Notes under the pieces: model-generated | The model's database searches: none | What the model saw: the letters and a program-made list of their open reading frames with translations, nothing else | What the model was told of the DNA's origin: nothing | Source: Euryodendron excelsum | Taxonomy: Eukaryota > Streptophyta > Magnoliopsida > Ericales > Pentaphylacaceae | Reading direction: 5' to 3' | Length of the DNA: 64,000 nt | NCBI GenBank assembly: GCA_033060915.1 | Contig: CM065380.1 | Location: forward strand, 50,422,001 to 50,486,000 | Translations under genes and position numbers: made by a program | Shown here: piece after piece, positions 26,001-38,500 of the stretch | Layout: the number at the start of each line of letters is the position of its first letter | Numbering within the stretch: position 1 is the first letter of the stretch

Positions 26001-29000
26001 ACAATTGTTGTCAAAGATATGACCAAGCCTCTCCCGAACAGGTGAGGTTTTTAAGAAATTCCAATACGACATTGGATTTATGACACTATTACTGATATCA
26101 CTCAGGAGTTAATACGAAGTGGGTAGTGTCCACATCCCTACTTGAGAAGATGTGACTTGTCACTTGCACAGGAAATTAAGGTGAATGACTACTTGAAGGG
26201 CTATTAGACAACTGTACACTACATATAGAGAACTTAGAGTTCATACTCTCTATAGATGCAATCATGCTTTAGAGTTGTGTCATCTCTTAAAAATGGCAAT
26301 GCTTTAAGGTTGTCATCTCTTAAAAATGGCAATGCTATCATGCAGGAGTAAAAATATAAAAAGTGACAAGTTGAAGTTAATAATAAGCAGCAAAAGGGTG
26401 CACTCTCCAACAAGAGTGAGCCCAAACTTGATGTATGACAGCAGAAAATTATGCTTTTGGGATTCATTTTAATTGGGTTTTTCCAGTTAAGATCAATCCA
26501 AAGAGTCGGAACATGTATGATCAGGAACTGCAATAAATTATTTCACTGATTGTGTTAATGCGAACAGTATATCATCCCCCATGACTATTGGACACTTCGT
26601 TTTCTTTTTAAAATAGAAATTTATTCAACCAACAAGCACCAGAATAGGGAGCCACCATTGTATATAAGATGCATACAAAAATAAACCTCTAGATTCCCCC
26701 CACCCACCACAAAAAACTTGAGATCACCTATAAAATCTATCATAGCAAAGGAAGAGTTGCACAAATTCCCAGAAAACCAAAGCAAAAAATGACTCCCGGA
26801 CATAATTATTATTGTTTGTGGTTACAATGCCATTGAATTACATGATCCTGTCATCTTTGTGATATATGGTATTATTGGATATTCCTGATTTGCATACTGT
26901 AATTTGTTTTAAGGGTTTGTATTACGGTTACAAAAAGTGGAGGTTTCGGCAATGAAAGACACGACTTTCGGATATGAATTCAGGGTTGTTCTGGAACTGA
27001 GAACCTATGTTACCTGGACTCGAGTATGGGTACCGAGTGCAGACACGTGTCCAAATATCAGATTCATCTAATTCTCATGTCCAAGGACACTCGGACATTG
27101 CTTGATTTTATATTTCTTAAATAATTCTTTTGCTTTTTAAGGTAAAATGGTATTTACAAACTAAAATATAGCATTTTATCCATAACATGGAAATCCTATG
27201 TTTAGTTCACTAGTAAACTCAGTTATTTATATATACTCGTTGATGCATGTCCAACTAACCATATCAGCCATATATCTTATACCCTTGTCCGACTGTCGAA
27301 TGTACGACACGAGTATTTCACAAATACTCAAGTGAGAACAGTATTCATCAACACTACGTATTTCATGTGTACTTTAGGCACTAGGGTTGATTAGTTGTAG
27401 CAAGCAAGCAATTATAGTTGCGAAATAGGATTCTAAGGTCGGGAAAAGGCTTGAAACAAATCTAGTTTTGGGGTTTTATGGACTAAAATGGAGAAAAATA
27501 AATAAGAGGGAGAATATTATAGGCATAGGACTGAGATCCCATGGGCATCATATCTGGGGTAGAATTGTATTACACAATTCACAAGAAAGCTTCAAAGCTC
27601 TGAAAGTTCTCTAAAAACTCAACTCCATTGAATTATAATCATTATATAGCTTTATGTAGACTCAAAGAATCCTAATCTAAAAGCACTTCGGACTTCCTAT
27701 GTTGGAATCTAAGAAATTTGACCTCTAAGACTATGCTAACCCTCCATAGCATCGGGTGACCAAGTATGCGATCCTATCTGTGCAGATTTCCCAACAGCAC
27801 CAATAAGAAGTAAAATACAAATAAGAGTTATGGCATTCAATCTCATATTTTTCTCATTATATTATTAGTAAGATAGGGAAAAGGCCTCTCTATACTAATA
27901 CTATACATAGGGGTGGATGTGGTCAACTCTTTTATCTTCCAATTCCCGAAAAACATATAGAAAGACCCAATAATGTAATTCGACTTGTATTGTGACGTAT
28001 GGGTGACCCCCTACAGCTAATGTCCAGAAAATTAGAAAATTACCGCACAAAAAAAAACTTTGATCTATTAAAAGTATTAGAAAACTTATTTTAAAAAAAA
28101 AAGATTTAAGCTAAACCCAAATAATCCTAAAATGAGATTTGTCTAAGGCTAAAAACTTGTTTATACATGGTTACAATTGTTCCAAATGTGTTTAAAGTGA
28201 GCAATTTAAAAATTACTAGTTCTTTAATTTATTCTTTCTTGAACTTTTTATAGTCTACATCCAAAAACACCCTCATTAATTAAACCCAGTTAAGTTGAGG
28301 ACCATCAACCATGAGCTCATAAAATCATTAGAACATGGAAAATGAGCAACATTTGGCTTCTCTGATACTATTCTAAACCTCATGCTATCTGGACTCTTCT
28401 AAATTTGTGAAATACTCGTGTTGGACACTCCCTCAGATAAGGGTATGGGATATGTGTCTAATATGGCTAGTTGGATAAGTATCTAACAAACATGTATAAG
28501 TAATGGAGTTTACTATAGAACTAAGTATAAGACTTCCATTTTATGCATAAAATGCTAGTTTTTAATCTGTAAATACCATTTTATCTTTAAAAAAGCAAAT
28601 AGGAATTTAAAAAATATGAAATCTAACCAAGTCCGAGTGTCCTTGACATGAGAATTAAATAAATCCAACACTTGAACACGTACCTGCACCCGACACCCGT
28701 ATCCGAGTCCAGGTAACATAGTCTAAAACCACAATTAGATGTCGTGCAAGGTTTAAAGTTCATCATACTTCTTAAAAGAGAGTGGATTTTGAAAAATGAA
28801 GCATGTTATGTGATGTCCTGGATAATTTCCACAATAACAACAAAACTGGAAGTCTATAACATTCCATTGTTTAAATGCTTTCCCAACAAATGCAGAGAAG
28901 TGCATGTCCTCAGCAAAAAAGATAAACAACATAAATGCTATACTTTCCATCAATCTTTTGTAATCAAATAATCAAGGAGAAGATCAATTTAGCATCGATA

Positions 29001-32000
29001 TGAATAGCCAGGGATTAAACTCTCAGAAATGAGATCACTAAAAGGTAATCACCTCCAATAGAATTGCATATGAAAAATGCTTTGTCTTTGACCACATCAA
29101 TACAAAATTCATTTAGCTGAGTCGCCCATGTCTCGAATGTGTAAAAGGAATTAACTTCAAAGTCCCGAGGATTTGGTTTGTCTGAATAACCATAACCGAC
29201 AAGATCAATCGAGAATACCCTATGGGAACGTGCAAGCACTGGAATATTTTTCCTCCAATGGTCACTGTTAAAAAAAGACAGGTGAGTCATAACTACTGAC
29301 CTAAATACACTACAAATCCCTTTTCTTTTCTTTTTTAAAAAGATCGAGGAACAAAACCTTTCAATAATCATTTGTTAACAGACTGTGAAATAGCATATAC
29401 AACTTGCAGATTTAGGATGCATATCTGAAGGAATAAGAAGTGAAACCAATTAGGTCAAAAAGTTCAAGTTTCCAAGTCCCAACAAAACCCAGCAAAAAAA
29501 GAAAGAAGAAAGAGGAAAAAAAAAGCTGGTTCTAAAAGTGTCCGTCAGGCTTGGGAAAACATTCAATAACTTGATAATGTTGATAAACATTTAATCACAT
29601 TATGCACAACCATAATCATATGTTTCTCATATACTAGAAAATATTTCATCATCCACAATGTTGACAATTAATCAACAACATTCTGCATAACCATGATCAT
29701 TTGTTTGTAACTTTGTAGTATATGAGTGTGTCCTTTACAAGTATACAACAAGGGAGACTCGCTTTCTTTCACTAAATGAAAAGTCCACAATTGTCAAAGA
29801 AATATGTAGTGTCACTTACTCAAAGGGTTATAAAACCTCTTTAAAAAATAAAAATAAATGGCTAGATTAATAAAACATTTGTTTGAAAAACTAAAATTTC
29901 TATTCCAGAAGAGCAATTATACTTATTATCAGAAGATGAATTACATGCATGCTGCCAAAATAAAACAACCCCCAAGGCAAATGAATGTGACTCATTAGTG
30001 CATCATGGATTTTGGGCATGAGCTTCACAATAGTTGATCCCCTTAAGGAGCATCTAAAGGCATAAAGTTTAAGCCTTGCACTCCTTTTAAAAGGGAAATT
30101 TTTAACTTACATTCCATAGGACTTCATACAAAACCTCTGTTTTATGATTACAATAGTAAGAATAAAACTACTAAACCCATCCATCACTTTTTAATAGTAT
30201 GCAGACAACAAACCACAATACTATAATTGATTTGGCATGACATCACATTAACACTTAACAAACATAAGTAGCTTGAGTCAAGTGAAAAGGTAAAAAAAAA
30301 AAAACCTTCCTCAATCACATATAACTTGAGGAAACTAAACAAAAAAATGATTTCTAACTTGAGGAATTATTTTAAGAGAAAACGAATTTTGTTCTTTGCA
30401 CAAGTAGATAAACAAGCTTCACCCATTTATCTTTCCAAGCATAAAAACTAATCTATACTTCTCTAACAATTAGTTGCTTTAACCATGCTATATTCATACC
30501 ACCAGTGGCGGAGCCAGAAAATATTTACAGGAGGGGCAATCGTTAATAAAACCTGAGGAAATTTTTTTTCTCCATAATCAACAATAGGGCAATAGGGTAC
30601 TTAACTTATACATATACGTATAATGTATATAAGCTTAAATATATAATATGTAATGAGATTTTAATGCAAAGAACTATTTAAGTGGGGCATTCATAAATTT
30701 TTATATGGACAAATTTAGAAGTATTTCATGAATTGTTAATTAAAATGATATTCTTGAAAACTTGAGGGGGGGCATTTACTAATGTCAGAGGGGGCAAACT
30801 GAAAATTTTGCCAAATTTATAGGAAAAAATACAATTCTTAAAAACTTGAGAGGGGCACTTGCCCCCTCTGGGCCTACATTGGCTTTGCCCCTGCATACCA
30901 CTTATCACCTTGTGATGCAAAATAGTAAGAGCAATATTGATTGTCTTGTTGCAGAAGTCAAACTTGTAATGATGACAACTTAGTGTTTTGAATACTTAAA
31001 AGCTACGTTACTGGACTCGGGTACAGATGTTAGGTGAGGGTTTGTGTCTAAGCGTCAGATCCATCTAATTCTCATGTCTAAAGACACTCGGATACAACTA
31101 GATTTTATATTTTTAAAACACTTTTTTTTATTTATTTAATGGAAAATGGAGTTAACAAACTAAAATATAGTTTTATGCTTAAAATAGAAGTCTTATGCAC
31201 AGTTCTGTAGGAAATTTAATTATTTATACATACTTATTGGTTGCATCTCCAACTAGTCATATCAAACACATCACATACCCTTGTCCGAGTATCCGACACG
31301 AATATTTCACAAATTTAAAAGAGTCGAGATGACATAGCTTAAAAAAAAAAATGAAGAAGAAGAAGAATGTGTAGTTGGTACACAGGCCCACATGGTACGC
31401 TAAGCTAATGCCACGTCACGCCCACATCTTCTCCATCTCTAGTCTTGGTTTCATGTGCCAGCATCGTGCGATGACATCTACACCAATGGAAAATTTTCAC
31501 ATGTTAACTCCCTTTCATAACAAAACTTTGTTGGTTGAGGCTAATGTATGAGATGCCTTAGCCTCAAATAGGCAATCTCCAAGGAGCCTCCTAGGCACGG
31601 TCAATCCTCCCTCCTTCGCTTAAGTAAACTTTCCACTCGACCGCGCCCATTTACACTCATGACGCATGTGCTTAACTCTTTCTCGGCTCAGTTAAGCAGT
31701 CCTACACTTAAGCGTCCATCTCTTATGATCTATACTTGATTCTCCAAAGGCACCCTAATACTCCTATCCTAGCCTGGGGCTAGAGTAAGGCCTTTCCATC
31801 CCCTCGGGTTGGTGATCATGGGGCACCCGAGTGACCCTACGATCCTCGTGCAAGATCACTCAGTGATGTAGAACAAGCAACCAGAATCGTAAAAAAGAAT
31901 AGGTAGAAGAGAATTAGAGAAGAGAAAGAATCAGAATGGGTAGAAAAGAAGGAAGAGGTCTGAGAAAGAAGAGAAACCCAAATGGAGAGAGAAACCAATA

Positions 32001-32534
32001 TTCAATAAATTCTATAATCATCAAAACTAAATTAATCCTTACATATTATGCCCCTTATCTAGGCACTGCCAAAAGAGAAATCTAAACAAAATAAAACTCT
32101 TAAAATAAAGTCCAACTAAAACTCTAATTCTAAGAAAATTAAAAATCATGGTCTCTTTATTCCGAATCACTCGGGTTTTGTGACTTGGTGGCTAGAGTTA
32201 GGAGGTTTGTCAGGTGGCTCATCCCATTCTCCCTTGAGGGACATGCATCTTAACCAGCCTTAGGCGGAGAGAGAGATCCCCATTGGAAGACAATCCCCAA
32301 GTAGAGAAAAAGACACATGGCATGCTCCATATATTCCCATACCCAAGGAGCATGAATTCAGCGCCACTACTAGTGGTTATTACCTATAGTTTGTTGGGCC
32401 AAGTAAAGGAGGTCATGTCTTCTTGTCCCAACTAGGGCACATGACTACGTCAGCTGGCCTCTATGGCTCGACCCTTATATAAATAGAGCCTCCTCCATGC
32501 ATGCATTTCTCCATACAAGCACCCTAAAGGCTGT

Positions 32535-32580
<46 letters not shown>

Positions 32581-35500
32581 ATGCAACTGCCTTTGCTATG
32601 AACCAGACCACCCTCTGATGATTAAGCGGCATCTCAGTGACCGTCATACTTCCTAAATTGCTCCCTCACCCATGTATTCACCTATAACCACCCATAAAAG
32701 GAAAGAAAGTGAAAAAAATGATCGAACTAAACTAAACTAAGAAAGTCATATATACCCCACAACCATTTCACATGACTATTCCTAAAATGCAAGAATGTTA
32801 GTTGCATTAGGCCTACTACATAGATGCAGGAACCAATACGGGAGCCAACATTCTGCAGCCCCACATTTTGAGATGAGTCGGCCAAAGTAGATCTAGTCCA
32901 ACACTCCACAAGTACTTGATATTCTAAAAGAAGAATCAAACAACAACTCACTTTACCAATGCACATTGTCAATACCCATTTTTGGGCAGTGACCATCAAG
33001 CTTTCCTATGCGAACATGTGGATTCTTCTAATGAAACTTGATGGGATGGTGAATTTGAGTGGGAGTTTTCCAGCCTATGTTTTCGTGCGTGTTAGTTGGA
33101 GACTTCAACCAACGCCTTTGCTCCCATGAACACGTGTGTTGTCCTGGATCTCTTGGTTTTTATTTGGTATGTCATGGTGGTATGCCCTGTTTTTTTTTTT
33201 TTTTAGCCTTTTTGTTTTGCATATCTCTTATGCCAGTATGTAGTGATTTCAGCCTATCCTCTTAGGCTGTGAAAGGGTTGTATCTCTATAGGTTAGGTTG
33301 TGTTTGTATTGCCTCTCACTGTAGAGGGTGTTTAGGCATATTGACCCTCTGTGTTGTGTCTTTTAAGCCTCATTGTCGATCCTTTTTTTTTTTTTTGGTA
33401 TATAAAACACATTTACAAAAAAAAAAAAAATCTGTTATCAGGACATAAGAAAATTCTAACAATGGAGAGGAAGGTTAAGTTTTGTTTGTCTTTATTTTTA
33501 TTTTTTATATTTTATTTAAGTCTAAAGCCATGTGATGTAAGACAAGCATGGAGAACACCCTCCTACAAATAGTGACCCTAAAGTTAAGGTGTAGCAGCAA
33601 TTAGAAGGCTGTTAGAGTGTTATTTTATTATTATCCTAAGGGTACTTTTGTAATCTCGTTCCCTATTGGACTAGTATAACCAGTGTTACCATAATACTCT
33701 ACTACCCTAGCAAATTACGTTTTTGAAATGACGTTCTGAAATATGGTACTCTAGCGTTCCAAAACGATAAATTTAGCGATCCAAAGCGATCCCAAACTTT
33801 TTTCCTATTTATATCTTTAAAGGGCACCTAAATGTGGAAAAAAATCAATTATAATGAACAAAAATATAGAAAGAATAAAATTTTGACATAACAATATGCT
33901 AAAAAAATGGGTTATATTACTCCTAAAATGTATTTTTAGATGATTAATTTGAAAAAAACATGAAGTACGTTTTATTAAATGTTTGATTATTTAAGAAAAT
34001 TCTTCTCAAATACCTTAATTCTAATAGTATACTTTACATAAATCTACCCCTAGCGTACCATGTTTTAAAACATGCGACGTATCACATTCCTATTTGTCAC
34101 GGGCTGGCAGGCCGGGCACCACACGGTGACAGTAATGCGACCCGCCATGGTCATACGCAGCGGAATACACCCGTGAGGCGACTATGCACCAAGCAATAGT
34201 CCTGCCAAACTCAAACACCAAGGCATAAGATTATGCGCTTGTCCAGGATCCATCTGTAATGCCCCGCATAACTCTTTAAGCACTGACCTCTGATGCTAAA
34301 GCCATAAGGCAACCTAAGCTATAGGCGATAGCAACGCCATACTCAAATGCGCGCACACACGGCAAGCAATGTGCTTAGCGCCAGTTCCTCTCGAAACACA
34401 AGCCAGATGGCCATGTGCAACTAGACATGCGCGCGCCAGCCAAACATCACCTGTTAGGCACAACACCTCCATCCTTGAAGCTCTTAGCGCCTCGCGTCAA
34501 GGTTGCCCGCAAGGAAATGCACCACCGAATAGCAACTGATAAGCCCACAACATTGTGCCCCACAACACCAATGCTAGCCAAACCAAACGGTCGTGTGCAC
34601 AAGTGTGAACCCAATGCGCAAGTGCACACGAGACACACGGCATGCAAGTGTGCACACCGAGGTCCAATCCGTCATGGACATAAGCCCCACCACTTTATAA
34701 TTGTGGCGTAGCGGGTGCGAATGCCACAACCCCATCCTCGACGCTAATACCCAACATCTGCCCCACCGGGCACAATGCCGCCTATGTAGCCCCTTGACTA
34801 GCATGAGGACTGCAGCCACGTGCCACAGCCGGCCCCCAAGTCTCGCCCACTCCCTTGGGGGACTCACTTGAATGCTGTCCCTTTCGGTAACACCAGGGGG
34901 TGGTAGAGTCAACACCATGCCCCCCCTTTATAATAGCATTCTGAGCCATCTCCAAACTGATAGGAAGAAACATCCTACCCCCTCGAGGAGTCATAATCCA
35001 TAAATCCAATAAATATGAAAAATACAAATTACGAGATTGCCATGCTACCAGCCAATCATGCTCAGACATGCCCCACGCCAAGGTCCCTCGCAGCCCCAGA
35101 CGTGCCACGGGTGGCAACTCATGACACTATTCCATGTATCAAAACGATCCGGGTTCCAGGTAACATAGGGTATAACTAAAGGTTGAGGTGAAGGGACTAA
35201 GATTAGAAACCATAAACCTATTCCTTCAATTTCTCTCTCTGCCTCTTCTCTTCTTCTTCTCCTCTAACCCTAATTTTATACTCTAATTTGGGCTTTATCA
35301 GGGCTGATTTTAACTAGTTCAGTGGTTGGAAGGTTGCTAAAATATCCGTATTTTAGGTCTTTAAAGGCATAATAGAAGGGTAGGCTTTTGGAAGTGAAAA
35401 GAGAGAGTTTTAAGGATTGTTTAGGGGGCTGCTTTCAGTCCCGTGAACAGTACCAAAGAACAGTACTTTTTGTTGGTTGGGTGGTTTTTAGTGTGGAAGG

Positions 35501-38500
35501 GTTGTAGGGTGCAGGGGAAGATGGCTTAGCCTTGTGGAATACAGCTTAATGGTATAAGAAGAGTGGCTAAAAGGATCCAGGTTTGTGATTTAAAGGATTA
35601 AAACTACAAAAACATAAGAAAAGAAGAAGGAAGGGGGAGGGAGGCCTAGGCAGCACGCCTAGGGTTAGGAACGCATCACACAATTCCAAAGAAGCTCCAA
35701 AAAAACACAAAAAAATTCTTTGAAGCATATCCTCAACTGAATTTGAAACATTACATAAATATATATAGACTTCTAAGAACTTCTAATCCACAGTGTTGTA
35801 TAGACTTCTAAGAAGTCCTAATTCTAATCAGACTTTGAATCCTAGTTAGAAACTACGGCTTTACCTTCTAAAACCTTCTTAATCCTACTAAAAAATCATA
35901 TCTTATGACCCAATAGCATAATTTGACTTGAAAACCCAAAGTCTACCCTACAGCCCTTGTCCAAAATATTATGAAAATTACAAAATACCATGTAAACCAT
36001 TAGAAAACATTAAAAAAAGCAAGACCAGATTTAAATCTAACCTAAATAATCATAAAATATGACACTATTGTGGCTGGAAACTTGATTGTGTATGGTTTCC
36101 CTTCACCCCGCCTTGAAATTATGGTAAATTCCAACTTTGTAGGTTCTTTTCTTTAGGGGTAATTACTCTTTACCCCATTGTGATTTGGGCGAAAATCAGA
36201 TGACCTCCATGTGGTTATGGTTTGGATTTATTTGCAAAGTGGATAGAACCGTGACAGATTTGGTAAAATGACAAAAATGCCCCTACGAAGGACAACCCTA
36301 TATTTTAAAATAAAAGGGCAAAAGCATCTTTTTTATGTTCCATTTAGAGAGATGAAATGACGAAAATATCCCTGTGACAGCTTCGCCATTAACTCTAAAA
36401 GTTTTCATCCATTGTACAGTTAAATTTAAACGGCAAGGAGATTATGCGTTCACTTTTGAACCACATGTTAGGATTTTAATCGCACACGCAAACATATACG
36501 GAAGCACCCACGATTCACATGCACACATTAAAGAGAAACACAATACAAAGAATTAAGGTGGTTCGGTAGAACAACAATCTACCTACATCCACAGGCGAGA
36601 AAACAATTCACTATCAACAAAAATTATAGGTCTGAGACAATCACAACACACGCAACTAACACTAATACCTGAGTCACAACTGCTCAAAGGCATCCAAGCC
36701 CTGAAGCCATCCGTTTCTCCGCTCCTTCCAGCCTCATAGCCATGCATGTGTGCTACTCGGCTCTTATTTGTTCTTCTAGTCTCTCTCTCCTATCTCTCTG
36801 CTAGTCACCATTAAATTCTACAAGTTTTTCTTGGGCAAAGCCTCTCGTTGGGCACACAAAGCCACCCTAAAATTCTCATAAGTTCCCTATTTATAGACAA
36901 ACTCTAGAAACCCTAATCCCCACACAATTCCGAATATCGGTTCCTATTATAGATAATTACAAGAAAATTAGAATTCTTATACAATTAGGAACTCACATCT
37001 ATAACCTAATTATATGGACCCCACATAATCAAGACACACCCAACAATTTTCACCTTGGCTTGGATTCTGCAAACCATGCTGAAGGTAACCATTGTCAATG
37101 TCGATGTTAATTCTGCCGCTCGTCAACTCGCCGCGCTTTGCACCTCCAAACCAAGATGCCCTGCAAAGTCAACCACTTTGCCGACTATACTAACTTCATC
37201 TCTCGTATACGTGCATAACCGTAGAGATCACCTCCATGAACAAGCCTAGAACTTTTGTGTGAACATCTAACAACTGTTATTCTAGATTCTAATCAAAATA
37301 TCTTGCAGATCGTCTGTTCACGCACTTGTACATCTCATCTAAGTACTCTTGTGCCTGTTGCGTATGCATCTTCACAATTGTTCAGAATACTGCACACCAT
37401 CCGACAAAATATCCACATCCCCTATACGACACCTCTGCGTACCTACTGTGCAGGTGTTGTATGCCTCTCTACAACTGTTGCTTACTTCGTTCACCAATAC
37501 GCCACACTTGCGTATGTCATCCACGTGTACTGCTTGTCTTATGTCTAACAGCACCTATTAAAACACTCTCCACAAGCCTATACAGGTTGCCAATCATCTG
37601 TTTAATCAGGATTACGCCTCTAATTAACTCCACCTGCAACTGAAGCCTAGTTGCATAAGATGATAATTGGTCTTCCACCATTGATTGAACCAGATTACTC
37701 CTGATCACCTTTGATCTTCCCTTGCGATCAAACTCAATCGCTCTTGATCAACTTGATCTCCATAGCTCTATTCAATCTCATCAAAACACACAAAATCTAA
37801 AAATTTTACACCCATTAGTGAATCCGCAACACCTGAAAACCTCTAGAGACTCCCGCTTTGAATTCCGAATAATTTGAAACAGCCCACAAATTAATTAGAT
37901 TTTTTTTTTTTTATCACACCAGTGAGCCAAACAGCTTGCCACACTAGATCTGTCCCTAGTCAAACACCCATGTAATGCCATCACACGTTCTCTGCATACT
38001 TCTACCTCGTTTCTTTTTTCTTTCTTGAATTCTGTGCTAATGAAAAGAATAGAACCAAGAACACACCAGACTCTATGTCAATGCCACCGTGCACTAGAAA
38101 AACATGGTCATACTGCTTTCAGTTCACCATCACAACATCCTTCATGGGATCTCCTTTTTTTTTTTTTTCAATTCTCTTTTTCTCTTCCACGGTGTGTAAG
38201 AAATCTCTCGATTTATTCCAACGAAATCAAGAAATATTCAACTGGCTCTGATACCACTTTGTTGGGATTTCAACCCCATGCGCAAACATAGACGAAAGCA
38301 TCCACGATTCACACCCACACATTAAAGTGTAATTACCCCACAGAATCAAGACAATTAGAAAACTCACGTCTATAACCTAATCTTATGGACCCCATAGAAT
38401 CAAGACACACACCCAACACCACAGGGTGGTCATCTGATTTTCGCTCAAACCACAAGGGGGTAAAGTATAATTACCCCTTCTTTAATTTCACTTTTTTCTT

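Larger units (their letters stand above)
36156..38477. mobile_element. TIR element (original ~364 bp) split by an LTR element
   Basis: The ends are near-perfect inverted repeats of about 60 bp. Left reads GGGGTAATTACTCTTTACCC and, further in, GGGCGAAAATCAGATGACC. The right end reverse-complemented reads GGGGTAATTATACTTTACCC and GAGCGAAAATCAGATGACC. A 7-bp direct repeat, TTCTTTA, flanks it at 36149-36155 and 38478-38484. Removing the inner retroelement leaves about 364 bp with no coding capacity. Superfamily is open, since 7 bp is not the usual hAT (8) or Mutator (9) duplication. It lies in CLD1 intron 2. Confidence 0.85.

Noticed and set aside
34415..35117. Several 66-114-codon frames on both strands
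   Set aside because: They lie inside the GC-rich solo LTR; high GC lowers stop frequency, and no gag or pol motif is present.
37055..37708. Overlapping frames of 60-105 codons in the nested LTR element interior
   Set aside because: Overlapping on both strands with Cys/Thr/Ser-rich artefact composition; no retroelement domain.
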